Assembly: GCF_947487305.1 (NCBI RefSeq)
Contig: NZ_CANKWH010000009.1
Span: forward strand, 105,379-169,378
Origin: an uncultured Paracoccus sp.
Lineage (GTDB): Bacteria; Pseudomonadota; Alphaproteobacteria; Rhodobacterales; Rhodobacteraceae
Direction: 5' to 3'
Length of the DNA stretch: 64,000 nucleotides
Shown: positions 18,501-26,284 of the stretch, in pieces
How positions within the stretch are numbered: position 1 is the stretch's first letter
Layout of the letters: the number at the start of each line of letters is the position of its first letter
The notes under the pieces: generated by a model
The model's database searches: none
What the model saw: the letters and a program-made list of their open reading frames with translations, nothing else
What the model was told of the DNA's origin: nothing
Program-made: the position numbers and the translations under genes

Positions 18501-18943
18501 GCGCCTCGATCCCCGGCCTGACGCCCCATGCCGATCTGATGACCGCGACCGGGCGGATCTCGGTCTGCGGCCTCGTCATCACCCGCCAGCGCCCCGGCAC
18601 CGCCTCGGGCGTGGTCTTCCTGACGCTCGAGGACGAGACCGGGGTGTCGAACATCGTCGTCTGGCGACGGGTCTTCGACCGCCACCGCCGCGAGGTCATG
18701 GATGGCCGCCTGCTGCGCATCACCGGCAAGATCGAGCGCAGCGGCATCGTCACCCATCTGATCGCCGAGCGGATCGAGGACCTGTCGCACCGTCTGGCCG
18801 ATCTGGGCCATCCGCTGGACCACCTGATCGGCATCACCGCGCCCCGCGCCGATGACACGCCGCGCCCGCCGCGTCACCGCCCGCGCGCGCATCACCCCCG
18901 GGATCAGGCCAAGAAGCTGTTCCCCAGCCGGGATTTCCACTGA
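15581..18943 (+). CDS. dnaE2: Error-prone DNA polymerase DnaE2 (ImuC)
   Basis: A 1120-residue C-family polymerase. The PHP domain starts near the N-terminus (YAELGVTSNFTFLTGASHPEE) and the catalytic acids are D428, D430 and D432 in PDIDVDF. The OB-fold region (SVCGLVITRQRPGTASGVVF) is near the C-terminus. The length fits DnaE2 rather than the longer replicative DnaE1. I chose the GTG at 15581: it overlaps the imuB stop as GTGA, has GGGGGAG about 6 nt upstream, and gives the usual DnaE2 N-terminus. The upstream part of the open frame is antisense or out of frame to imuB. It performs translesion synthesis under LexA control. Confidence 0.95.
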   Translation: MTPPDAPPAGQPEPAYAELGVTSNFTFLTGASHPEELVLRAAELGLKAIAITDRNSLAGVVRAWSALRNLREKMGEALRIRSTTSYDPSARQEIGAARDLPVPAETKLPRLIVGARLVLQDGLLDWLALPMDRPAYARLSRLLTLGKRRAGKADCHLTLADLEQGCQGMILIALPPADLPLADLAEGLAPLQRLGRRYPRNVFLGAAPRYDGSDQDWFDACARLALGAATPMVAVGDVLMHRAARRPLADVLTCMRHHITIDQIGTRALMNAERRLKTPAEMARLYHRHPAAIRRTLEIAARCSFDLGELSYDYPDEAAGDEPPQARLERLVHEGLNRRNPGGVVPERHRQLAEKELTLVGEMAYAPYFLTVHDIVTHARSQGILCQGRGSAANSIICWALGITDVSPDLIHMVFERFISRHRGEPPDIDVDFEHERREEVIQWIYQKYSRDRAGLCATVIHFRSRAAIREVGKVMGLSQDVTASLSGLIWGISNSGADPEQIRALGLNPGDRRLAQTVTLIREIIGFPRHLSQHVGGFVITRGRLDELCPIENAAMADRTCIEWDKDDIDALHILKVDVLSLGMLTCIRKAFGLLGQHEGIEHNLASVPQGDKPTYDMLCRADAVGVFQVESRAQMNFLPRMLPREFYDLVIEVAIVRPGPIQGGMVKPYIRRRQGLEVAEPFGPALEEITRRTLGVPLFQEQAMRIAEVGAGYTAEEADKLRRSLASFRRMGTIGEHRDKFITGMIANGYSPEVAERCFGQIEGFADYGFPESHAAAFAMLTYVSSWLKCHHPAIFACALLNSQPMGFYAPAQIVRDAREHDVEVRPACVDHSHWDNMLERRADGQLSLRLGFRQIKGFREADAERIVAMRGNGYPDPETLWLRTGLQPAALKRLAEADAFSGMGLSRRDALWAVQAIRAPAPLPLFADPIDGEGLSEPQVALPTMHLGEEVVEDYVATRLTLRAHPMELLRASIPGLTPHADLMTATGRISVCGLVITRQRPGTASGVVFLTLEDETGVSNIVVWRRVFDRHRREVMDGRLLRITGKIERSGIVTHLIAERIEDLSHRLADLGHPLDHLIGITAPRADDTPRPPRHRPRAHHPRDQAKKLFPSRDFH

Positions 18944-18947
18944 CGCC

Positions 18948-20891
18948 CTACCAGCCGCCCCCACCGCCGCCGCCACCGCCCCCGCCGGACGATCCGCCCG
19001 AGGACCGGCTGGAAGAAGAGGAGGAGCCGGAGGAAAAGCCCGAGGATCTGGAACTGCTGACCGGCAGGGACGAGGTGAGGCTGTCGGCAAGCTGGCGCTC
19101 GACGCTCGGGACTCCGCCGGAGGAAGCGCCGCCCTCGTAGAGCCGCGACAGCGACCCGATCTCATCCTCCATCCGCACCCGCCCGAGGGTCGAACCGGCC
19201 ACCGGCGCATCACCGACGGCCAGCCAGTCGCGGAACCGATCCACCCAGAGCTGTTCCTGATCCAGCGCCATGGCGAAGGGCAGGATCCGCTCGAAATGCA
19301 GCCGCGACGGGGGCGGCGCATCGGCGAGCCGCAGCCGGTCCTCCTCGGCAATGGCGATGTAGTCCCGCAGACCCGCGATCTCGTCCAGCCGCTTGCGACC
19401 GGCGGGCGTAGGGCCGCCAAGGATCGGCAGGAAGACCATGCTCACCAGCACCATCCCGGCCAGCGCCAGCGGCATCAGCAGATCGCCCCCCTGCTTGAAA
19501 TAGCCAAGGACCACCAGCCCGAGGAAAGGCGACAGCATGAACAGCCCGAAGAACCCGACCGTCCGCGCCGTCTCCCGGCCCTTTCGCCGCGCCACCACCA
19601 GCCGCAGCAGCACCGCCGCCAGCAGGGCGAGCAGGCCGAAGGCGATCATCAGCCCATCGAGCCGTGGCGGTAGTTGCAGAGGGATCAGGATCATCAGGAC
19701 AAGGGTCAGCGAGAGACCGAGAAAGACCGCAAACCCGGCGCGGCGATAGCTGCCAAGCGCCTTGTATTGCGCCCGCAGGCTGTCCCGCACCCCGTCGCGC
19801 AGGCTGACGATTTCGCGCCCGTTTTTCCGGTCGAGGCGCAGCACCCCACCGGCGCGGTCCAGAGCCGCGATGACCAGCCGCTGTTCCGGCGGAAGGTCAC
19901 TCGACAACTCCTGCCCCAGCCGCGCCAGCACCATCGCCTTGCCCTCGCGCGTGACCGAGATGAACCCGCGCGACGCCATCTCGACCAGCGTCAGCGACAG
20001 CGCCTCATCGCCCTCGGGGCGCATCTCGCGCCATGTGGCCCGGGTCAGCGCGGCCGAAAGGCCCGCCGGCGGCTCCCATCGCGGGACAGTGATATCGGCG
20101 CGCGGATCGCGGCCAAAGCCCCACCAGAGCGCGAGATAGGCAAGGCCCAGCCCCAGCAGCCCGGCCAGCCCCCAGAGCGCCGGACCATGATCGCGCCAGA
20201 GCCAGTCGATCCGGCGCGCGCGGTCGGGCGGCGGGATCAGCCCGGCCTGGAACCGCAGCGCGACGGTCAGCCCCTCGCGCGGCTCCAGCGGGCGGGTGGT
20301 GCGAAACGTCGCGCTGCGGGCGTCGATCTGCTGCCAGTCCGCGTCCGTTCCCGTCTCACCAAAAGCGCCGGTATAGGCGGCGAGATCGTCGATCCGCGCG
20401 CCTTCGGGCAGGCGGACCGTCGCGCTTGCCTGATCGATCGGGAAGAGCCATTCGGTTCCGGTCGCGCTCCAATAGACCTCGTCATGACCCGGAAAGCGGC
20501 GCAGCTGGCGGTCGGTGCGATAGGTCAGGCGATAGACATGTTCGCCGGTCGAGATCAGCTGTTTGGGATCGCCCAGATAGATCCGAATCGCGCGCGCGCC
20601 CTCGATGATCCGGCTCATCTCGGGCTGCCCATCCCGCTCGGCCGCGATCAGGGTGAACCCCAGCCGCAGATTGCGCAGCCCGTCGCGGGCGACGATGGGG
20701 AAATCGCGATAGATCCCGCGGCTGATCTGGTCGCCCTCGGCGCGCAGGCGGATCGTCTCGGTGACGAGGAAATCGCCATCGGGCTGAACCTCGACCAGAC
20801 TGTCGAAGGACAGGATGCGCTCCTCGGCCAGCGCCGGCTGCGCGGCGATCATGAGCAGCGCCACACACCCCGCGAGGAAAACCCGCAGCAT
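18948..20891 (-). CDS. DUF2207 domain membrane protein with Ser/Gly-rich tail
   Basis: A 647-residue protein. It has an N-terminal Sec signal (about residues 1-22, cleaved near ALAEE) and an extracytoplasmic DUF2207 domain (about 25-225, with GISRGIYRDFP-type core seen as SRGIYRDFPIV). A transmembrane helix lies near 237-257, more helices between about 385 and 490, and then a cytoplasmic-like region. The last about 45 residues are almost only serine and glycine, ending in a run of glycines and a tryptophan. Function is unknown. It is encoded directly downstream of lemA, a pairing common in bacteria. Its stop is 4 bp from the convergent dnaE2 stop. Confidence 0.85.
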   Translation of the reverse strand: MLRVFLAGCVALLMIAAQPALAEERILSFDSLVEVQPDGDFLVTETIRLRAEGDQISRGIYRDFPIVARDGLRNLRLGFTLIAAERDGQPEMSRIIEGARAIRIYLGDPKQLISTGEHVYRLTYRTDRQLRRFPGHDEVYWSATGTEWLFPIDQASATVRLPEGARIDDLAAYTGAFGETGTDADWQQIDARSATFRTTRPLEPREGLTVALRFQAGLIPPPDRARRIDWLWRDHGPALWGLAGLLGLGLAYLALWWGFGRDPRADITVPRWEPPAGLSAALTRATWREMRPEGDEALSLTLVEMASRGFISVTREGKAMVLARLGQELSSDLPPEQRLVIAALDRAGGVLRLDRKNGREIVSLRDGVRDSLRAQYKALGSYRRAGFAVFLGLSLTLVLMILIPLQLPPRLDGLMIAFGLLALLAAVLLRLVVARRKGRETARTVGFFGLFMLSPFLGLVVLGYFKQGGDLLMPLALAGMVLVSMVFLPILGGPTPAGRKRLDEIAGLRDYIAIAEEDRLRLADAPPPSRLHFERILPFAMALDQEQLWVDRFRDWLAVGDAPVAGSTLGRVRMEDEIGSLSRLYEGGASSGGVPSVERQLADSLTSSLPVSSSRSSGFSSGSSSSSSRSSGGSSGGGGGGGGGGGW

Positions 20892-20893
20892 GG

Positions 20894-21457
20894 TCAGAAG
20901 GAAACGCCGGGCACCTGCCGCTCGGCCGGCGAGTCAAGCTCGAAATACTCGGCCAGACCAAAGCCGAAACGCGCGGCGACAAGTTTCGAGGGAAAGCTTT
21001 GGACCTTGGTGTTCAGCACCCTGACCGCGCCGTTGTAGTAGCGTCGGGCGTGCTGGATATCGCGCTCGATCTCGTCCAGCGAGGCGTGCAGGTCGCGGAA
21101 ATTCTGGCTGGCCTTCAGATCGGGATAGTTCTCGGCCAAGGCAACCAGCCCGGCCAGCGCGCCCCCAAGCCGCGCCTCGGCGGCGGCGCGTTCGCCCACC
21201 GAGTCACCCTTGCCCTCGACGCGCGCGCGGGTCTGCGTCACCTGCTGCAAGACCTCGGTCTCATGCGCGGCATAGCCCTTCACCACCTCGACCAGGTTGG
21301 GCACCAGGTTGCTGCGCCGCTTCAGCTGCACATCGATGCCGCTCCAGGCCTCGCCGGTCCGCTGCCGGGCGGCGACCAGACCGTTATAGGCGAGGATGAC
21401 ATAAAGCCCCGCCCCGACGACCAGAACCAGCACCACGACCAACCACGACCATCCCAT
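20894..21457 (-). CDS. lemA: LemA family protein
   Basis: A 187-residue protein with one N-terminal membrane helix (about residues 4-26) and a long helical LemA domain. Typical sequences are YNGLVAARQRTGEAWSGIDVQLKRR, then NLVPNLVEVVKGYAAHE, and FHARRYYNGAVRVLN-like text near 140. It probably starts the operon with the DUF2207 gene, which follows after 2 bp. LemA proteins are membrane-associated with unclear roles, sometimes linked to envelope stress. The domain assignment is firm; the function is not. Confidence 0.92.
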   Translation of the reverse strand: MGWSWLVVVLVLVVGAGLYVILAYNGLVAARQRTGEAWSGIDVQLKRRSNLVPNLVEVVKGYAAHETEVLQQVTQTRARVEGKGDSVGERAAAEARLGGALAGLVALAENYPDLKASQNFRDLHASLDEIERDIQHARRYYNGAVRVLNTKVQSFPSKLVAARFGFGLAEYFELDSPAERQVPGVSF

Positions 21458-21566
21458 GCAACCACTCCTGCGAAACCACTTACCTCGCCCCGGTCTTACA
21501 GAAGCTTTGCGGGAAACACGAGCCGAGGCCGGCAGCGCGGCGGGTCAGGCGATGATCACCGGAGAG

Positions 21567-21581
21567 AGAAAATTGTTTACA
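21567..21581 (+). promoter_or_regulatory. Candidate RpiR operator A, ridA-nagB promoter
   Basis: AGAAA-ATTGT-TTACA, a near match to the dyad TGAAA-N5-TTWCA seen at the other amino-sugar promoters. Its centre is 72 bp upstream of operator B, and the stretch GAAAATTG-N-TTACA also occurs in the same place upstream of the ABC operon. Confidence 0.5.
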
Positions 21582-21609
21582 TGACGCGACGCGAAATCCG
21601 CATTTAGGA

Positions 21610-21638
21610 TTGCGAAATTGGCATCACGAGAGTATTCA
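21610..21638 (+). promoter_or_regulatory. Candidate promoter of ridA-nagB
   Basis: TTGCGA (21610-21615), a 17-bp spacer and TATTCA (21633-21638). Transcription would start about 21645, inside operator B. Each hexamer matches sigma-70 at four positions or so; this is assigned by eye. Confidence 0.4.
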
Positions 21639-21653
21639 TGAAAACAAATTTCA
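21639..21653 (+). promoter_or_regulatory. Candidate RpiR operator B, ridA-nagB promoter
   Basis: TGAAA-ACAAA-TTTCA, a perfect 5-bp-arm inverted repeat (six with the flanking A and T) lying 15 bp before the ridA start. It overlaps the expected transcription start, a typical repressor position. Confidence 0.55.
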
Positions 21654-21668
21654 TCAGGATGACCTAGA

Positions 21669-22061
21669 ATGACCGATTCCCGCCTGATCCGCTATGACAC
21701 GGCCGACCCGCAGGCCGGCGGCCAGAAACGCCCCTTCGCCAAGGCCGTGCGCGCCGGGGATTACGTCCATGTCTCGGGCCAGGTGCCAACCGTCGGGGGC
21801 GAGGTCGTGCTGGGCGGCATCGTCGCCCAGACCGAACAGGTGATCGAAAACATCAAGGCGGTGCTGGCCATGGCCGGCTGCGGGCTCGAGGATGTCATCA
21901 AGGTCACCTGCTGGCTGGATGATCCGCGCGATTTCTCCAGCTTCAACGCGGTCTTCGAAAAGCATTTCATCGACCACCCGCCGGCGCGCTCGACCGTGCA
22001 GTCGCGGCTGATGGTCGATGCCAAGGTGGAAATCGACGCCATCGCCTGGAAACCGCTGTGA
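21669..22061 (+). CDS. RidA family protein
   Basis: A 130-residue YjgF/RidA fold protein. The conserved stretch around the active-site arginine is PPARSTVQSRL, preceded by VHVSGQVP and VIKVTCWLDD. RidA members hydrolyse reactive enamine or imine intermediates. Its position as first gene before nagB, with GTGA overlap, suggests that it clears imines formed during amino-sugar or amino-acid breakdown in this locus. Subfamily and substrate cannot be fixed by eye. Confidence 0.88.
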   Translation: MTDSRLIRYDTADPQAGGQKRPFAKAVRAGDYVHVSGQVPTVGGEVVLGGIVAQTEQVIENIKAVLAMAGCGLEDVIKVTCWLDDPRDFSSFNAVFEKHFIDHPPARSTVQSRLMVDAKVEIDAIAWKPL

Positions 22062-22837
22062 AGGTCCTCATCCACGACGACGACGAAAGCGCGATCGAGC
22101 ACACCGCGCAGCTGATCGCGGCGCGGCTGCGGCGCCAGCCCAATGCCGTGCTGGGGCTGGCCACCGGCGGCACGATGGAGGCCGTCTATGCAAGGCTGAT
22201 CGCTGCCCATCGCGCCGGTGAGGTCAGCTTTGCCAGGGCCCGCTCGTTCAATCTGGATGAATATGTCGGCCTGCCGCCCGATCACCCCATGTCCTACTGG
22301 GCCTATATGCGCCACCATCTCTTCGACCATGTGGACATTGCGCCCGGTGCGGCGGCTCTGCCGCGCGGCGATGCGAGGGATCCCGAGGCAGAGGCGGCGG
22401 GCTATGAACAGGCCATCGCGGCGGCGGGGGATATCGGGCTGCAATTGCTGGGTCTTGGGGCGAACGGGCATATCGGCTTCAACGAACCGACCTCAAGCCT
22501 CGCCTCGCTGACGCGGATCAAGACCCTGACGCGCGGCACGCGCGAGGCCAATGCGCGCTATTTCGACGATCCGGCGCAGGTGCCGCGGCTGGCGATCACC
22601 ATGGGCATCGGCACCATCCTGCGCGCGGACGAGGTGCTGCTTCTGGCTTACGGCGCGGGCAAGGCCGATGCGGCGGCAGCGATGATCGAAGGCCCGCTAT
22701 CCGCCGCCTGCCCCGCCTCGGCGCTGCAGATGCACCGCAAGGCGACGGTGGTGCTGGACCAGGCGGCGGCCGCCAAGCTGGCGCTGCGGGACTATTATCA
22801 GGAGGTTCACCCCTCCGGGCGCGACGCGGTGATCTGA
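22058..22837 (+). CDS. nagB: Glucosamine-6-phosphate deaminase
   Basis: A 259-residue NagB. LGLATGGTMEAVYARL is near the N-terminus, FNLDEYVGLPPDHPMSY carries the catalytic Asp region, and LGLGANGHIGFNEP is the diagnostic active-site loop. It converts glucosamine-6-phosphate to fructose-6-phosphate and ammonia, the last dedicated step of GlcNAc use. It starts with GTG overlapping the ridA stop (GTGA). Its 3' end overlaps the convergent cutC gene by 31 bp. The other pathway genes, nagA and the kinase, are about 11 kb away in the same locus. Confidence 0.95.
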   Translation: MKVLIHDDDESAIEHTAQLIAARLRRQPNAVLGLATGGTMEAVYARLIAAHRAGEVSFARARSFNLDEYVGLPPDHPMSYWAYMRHHLFDHVDIAPGAAALPRGDARDPEAEAAGYEQAIAAAGDIGLQLLGLGANGHIGFNEPTSSLASLTRIKTLTRGTREANARYFDDPAQVPRLAITMGIGTILRADEVLLLAYGAGKADAAAAMIEGPLSAACPASALQMHRKATVVLDQAAAAKLALRDYYQEVHPSGRDAVI

Positions 22838-23553
22838 TCCAGCGCGGCGCGCAGGGCACGCACGCGGGCGGCATCGGTCGCTCGTGCGCCAGCGGGCTGG
22901 AAGCCGAATTCCGCGACCTGCGGCAGCTCCGGCAAGGGGCTGGACACCGAGCAGGAGGCATGGATCTCGGCCAGCGGCAGGCGGCTGGCAAAGAGCGCCG
23001 CATTCGCCTCGGACACCCCGCCCCCCGGCATGACAATCACCTCGGGCGCGGCCTCGGCCATCGCCGCCAGCCGCTCGATCCCCTCGGCGGCGCTGCGCGC
23101 GCCCCCCGAGGAGAGCACCCGCCGAATGCCCAGATCGCGCAACAGTTCCATCGCCGCAACCGGATCGGGGGTCAGGTCGATGGCGCGGTGCAGGGTGATA
23201 TCCAGCCCCTCTGCGGCCCCAACCAGTTCGGCCAGTTGCGCGCCGTCCAGCCGACCGTCGGGACGCGAGGCACCGATGACCACGCCGGCCAGCCCGGCGG
23301 CGCGGATGGCATCGATCTCGGCCTTCATCGCCTCGACCTCATCCTTGGACCAGACGAAATCCCCGGCGCGCGGGCGGATCATCGCCATGGCTGGCAGACC
23401 CGCCTGCGCCGCCAGCGCCATCAGCCCGGCCGAGGGCGTCAGCCCGCCCAGCCCCAGCGCCGCGCAAAGCTCGATCCGGTCGGCGCCGCCTTCCGCCGCC
23501 GCCATGATCCCCGCCGCGTCATCGACGCAGACCTCCAGCATGATGCGACTCAT
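22807..23553 (-). CDS. cutC: CutC family protein
   Basis: A 248-residue TIM-barrel protein of the PF03932 CutC family, with the N-terminus MSRIMLEVCVDDAAGIMAAA and conserved GADRIELCAALGLGGLTPS and IRPRAGDFVWS. The historical label is copper homeostasis, but the molecular function is not established for most members. Here it is the last gene of the rpiR-SDR-hexosaminidase-M81-MFS operon, translationally coupled to the MFS gene (4-bp overlap). A role in sugar metabolism is therefore more likely than copper handling. No copper-binding gene is nearby. Confidence 0.88.
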   Translation of the reverse strand: MSRIMLEVCVDDAAGIMAAAEGGADRIELCAALGLGGLTPSAGLMALAAQAGLPAMAMIRPRAGDFVWSKDEVEAMKAEIDAIRAAGLAGVVIGASRPDGRLDGAQLAELVGAAEGLDITLHRAIDLTPDPVAAMELLRDLGIRRVLSSGGARSAAEGIERLAAMAEAAPEVIVMPGGGVSEANAALFASRLPLAEIHASCSVSSPLPELPQVAEFGFQPAGARATDAARVRALRAALDQITASRPEG

Positions 23554-24830
23554 CGCGCCCCCCGTTCCAGTTTGAAAAGCAGCCCGGCACCGGCCAGACC
23601 GGCCAGCCCGCTGAGCAGCGCGGCGGCGGGATAGCCCTGAACCGCCGTGCCAAGCGCAAAGATCGCCGCACCGATGGCGCCCGCAATGAACACATTCACC
23701 GCGATCAGCGAGGCCGAGAGGCCAGGCCGGTCGGCGATCAGATCGAGCAGGTAGGAGATCGGGATCGAGATGATCCCCGCCGCCCCCACCCCGGCCAGAA
23801 GGCTCGCGGCAAAGACATGGCCTGGCGTCTGCGCCACGGCGATACCCGCCAGATAACCCATGTAGATCAGCGTCGAGATCGCCAGCGCCGTGGTCAGCCG
23901 CAGATAGCGCAGCGCCCAGGTCCAGAGGAACATGAACCCCACCTCCAGCGCCGCGACCATGCCGACGGCAAAGCCCACATCCTCGGGCGTGCCATTGGCC
24001 TGCCCCACGACGATCAGCGGCAGCACCGCGCCGTTCACATGCAGGACCTGCGTGATCAGCGCCACGCCGAGGATCGAGGCCAGCAGGCGCGGTTGCAGCA
24101 CCTGCGCCAGATCGCCCAGCACCGAAACCGGCAGGCGCGGCTGCGCCGGACGGTCGCTGCGCCCGGCACTTGGTGCCACGCGCGAAGTGCCGGTGCCGCC
24201 CTGCGGTTGCCGCTTGGGCCTCGTATCGGTGGGCGGCGGCGCGTCGGGCTCCAGCCAGAGGGTGACGGTGGCCAGACAGGCGGCGGCCAGCACCGCCGCG
24301 ATGAGCCAGGCGGCGATCATGCTGGGCTGCCCGGCCAGCATCAGCCCCACCGCCCCCGGCACCAGCACCCAGGACAGCGAGATCGCCATGCGCATCAGCG
24401 CGTTGACGATGCGGGTCTCCTCGGGATCAAAGCGCGCGGACTGGGCGCGGACATTGCCGAAGAGCATCGAATTGGTGGCATGAAACAGCGCCAGCGGGCC
24501 GATCATCGCCAGCGCAAAGACCCAAGGCCCGGGCAGCGCCCAGATCATGCCATAGCCGAGAATGCCGAAAGCCGAGGTCAGGATGAGCGGCTTGCGATAG
24601 CTGTGAAATCGATCCGACAGCGCGCCGATGGCGATGGCCATGGCGACATTGGTGATCGAGGCGGCGAAGGCGATGGCGGCATATTGACTGTCGCTCAACC
24701 CCAATTCGCGGATGCCCAGCACCGATTGATAGGGCGAGGTCGCCGCCCCGGCAAAGCCATATAGAAAGATCGCCGCCGCCGAGGCGCGCACGACCCGGTG
24801 ACGGCGCAGGATGGCAAGCCAGGGTCCCAT
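23550..24830 (-). CDS. MFS transporter
   Basis: A 426-residue major facilitator with about twelve membrane helices and a central hydrophilic, arginine-rich loop near residues 195-235 (TDTRPKRQPQGGTG). GALSDRFHSYRKP is the loop 2-3 signature. I chose the ATG at 24830 because it follows the M81 stop by 4 bp and begins MGPWLAILRRHR, a sensible membrane-protein start; the longer open frame runs back into the M81 gene. It resembles sugar efflux or uptake transporters of the SetA type. Given the ABC importer in the same locus it may move a product or a second sugar. Confidence 0.82.
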   Translation of the reverse strand: MGPWLAILRRHRVVRASAAAIFLYGFAGAATSPYQSVLGIRELGLSDSQYAAIAFAASITNVAMAIAIGALSDRFHSYRKPLILTSAFGILGYGMIWALPGPWVFALAMIGPLALFHATNSMLFGNVRAQSARFDPEETRIVNALMRMAISLSWVLVPGAVGLMLAGQPSMIAAWLIAAVLAAACLATVTLWLEPDAPPPTDTRPKRQPQGGTGTSRVAPSAGRSDRPAQPRLPVSVLGDLAQVLQPRLLASILGVALITQVLHVNGAVLPLIVVGQANGTPEDVGFAVGMVAALEVGFMFLWTWALRYLRLTTALAISTLIYMGYLAGIAVAQTPGHVFAASLLAGVGAAGIISIPISYLLDLIADRPGLSASLIAVNVFIAGAIGAAIFALGTAVQGYPAAALLSGLAGLAGAGLLFKLERGAR

Positions 24831-24834
24831 GCGG

Positions 24835-26268
24835 TTAGCCGGTGAACCGGGCCGAGGCTTCAGCCTTCGGGGTGAATTCGTCCCGCGCCGCGAAGGGCAC
24901 TGTGCCCGCCGGGCGGTGCAGGTTCGCCAGTTTCGGAATGTCCTGATTGACCACGCCATCCGTCAGGGCCATCAGGTTCGGATTGGCGATGGGCGCAAGC
25001 TCGGGCGAGAGATAGCCCGACTTCACCACCACCAGCCGGGCATTCTCGGGATAGAGCCCCAGCCGGGTGAAATCGGCGAGGTCGTGATAGGGCCGCCGCC
25101 GCGCCGCCAGCACCACGCGCAACCCGCCGATCTCGACCACCGCCTGACGCTCGGCCGGGGTCGCACCCGGATCAAGCCGCAGCACGCGGGCCAGCGCCTG
25201 AACTGGCGCGCTGGCGGGATCGAGACTGCCGCCGATGCTCAAGGTCAGACGCGCCCCCTCGCCCGCCGCGAAACAGGCGGCGACGGCGGGGGCGTCGGTG
25301 ATCCCTGCCATGATCGCATCTTGCCAGTCGCGGGCAATCAGCGCGGCCAGCACGTCGGCGCGGTCGCCGACACCGCCGCCGGTCGGGTTGTCGCCGCTAT
25401 CGGCAAGGATGATGGGCCGCGTCGTCGCCGCCTCGGCCAGCTCCAGCATCTCATTGAGCGGACCCGTGACCGGGCCAAAGCCGAAGCATTCGCGCGCGGC
25501 CCAGAAATCTGCGGCAATGCGTTTAGCCGCCGCCTCTGTGGCCCGGCGATCCGTGCCGGTCACGATCGCCGCCGCCGTGGCGCGCGGCTCGTCGGCCCAG
25601 ACATAGCCGATCATCAGGTCCGACCGCCAGACACCCGGCCCCTCGCGTTCGGGCAGCGCGGCATAGAGGCTGCGGGCGGGCTCGTCCTCGCTCGATGATT
25701 TCTCGCCGGGCAGCAGAAGCGGCACCGGCACCCGCACCACGCCGGGCCGCTCACCGGTCTCCAGCGCGCGAACCAGCATCGCCACTGCCGCGCGCATCGT
25801 CTCGCCCACATCGATATGCGGCGCGGTGCGATAGGCAGCGAAGATGTCGATGGCGTCGATGATGGGCTGCGAGACATTGCCATGCAGGTCATAGCTGACA
25901 GCGATGGGGATATCCGGCCCGACCAGCCGACGAACCGCGCCGATCCAGTCGCCCTCGGCATCCCAGAGACCCGCGACCTTCATCGCCCCGTGCATGGCGA
26001 GATAGACCCCATCGACCGGCAGCGAGGTTTCCAGCCGCTGCAGGAATTCCTCCTTCAGGCTGGCATAGGTCGCGGCCGAAACCGGCCCGCCCGGCACCGC
26101 GCGGGCGTGCAGAAGCGGCGCGAACTCTGCCGGGTAAGCGCCGAGAAAGGCAAAATATTCATGCGCCAGCAGGTCGCCGTTGCGCAGGATGCGGAAATCC
26201 TCGCCCTGCATGAGGACCGGGGAATAGGTCGAGCATTCGGTATGGATGCCACCGACGGCAATGCGCAT
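24835..26268 (-). CDS. M81 family (MlrC-like) metallopeptidase homologue, copy 1
   Basis: A 477-residue protein of the M81/MlrC family (N-terminal DUF1485 domain, C-terminal MlrC_C domain). Conserved metal-site regions are MRIAVGGIHTECSTYSP, VYLAMHGAMKVAG, SYDLHGN and ADSGDNPTGGGVGDRADVL. The ATG at 26268 is preceded by a GGGAGG run. Family founder MlrC hydrolyses linearised microcystin, including bonds next to D-amino acids; most homologues are uncharacterised. It lies between the hexosaminidase and the MFS gene on the minus strand. A second M81 gene occurs 4.3 kb away in the same locus, which is unusual. Confidence 0.87.
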   Translation of the reverse strand: MRIAVGGIHTECSTYSPVLMQGEDFRILRNGDLLAHEYFAFLGAYPAEFAPLLHARAVPGGPVSAATYASLKEEFLQRLETSLPVDGVYLAMHGAMKVAGLWDAEGDWIGAVRRLVGPDIPIAVSYDLHGNVSQPIIDAIDIFAAYRTAPHIDVGETMRAAVAMLVRALETGERPGVVRVPVPLLLPGEKSSSEDEPARSLYAALPEREGPGVWRSDLMIGYVWADEPRATAAAIVTGTDRRATEAAAKRIAADFWAARECFGFGPVTGPLNEMLELAEAATTRPIILADSGDNPTGGGVGDRADVLAALIARDWQDAIMAGITDAPAVAACFAAGEGARLTLSIGGSLDPASAPVQALARVLRLDPGATPAERQAVVEIGGLRVVLAARRRPYHDLADFTRLGLYPENARLVVVKSGYLSPELAPIANPNLMALTDGVVNQDIPKLANLHRPAGTVPFAARDEFTPKAEASARFTG

Positions 26269-26284
26269 GTCCTGCCTCCCCCCC

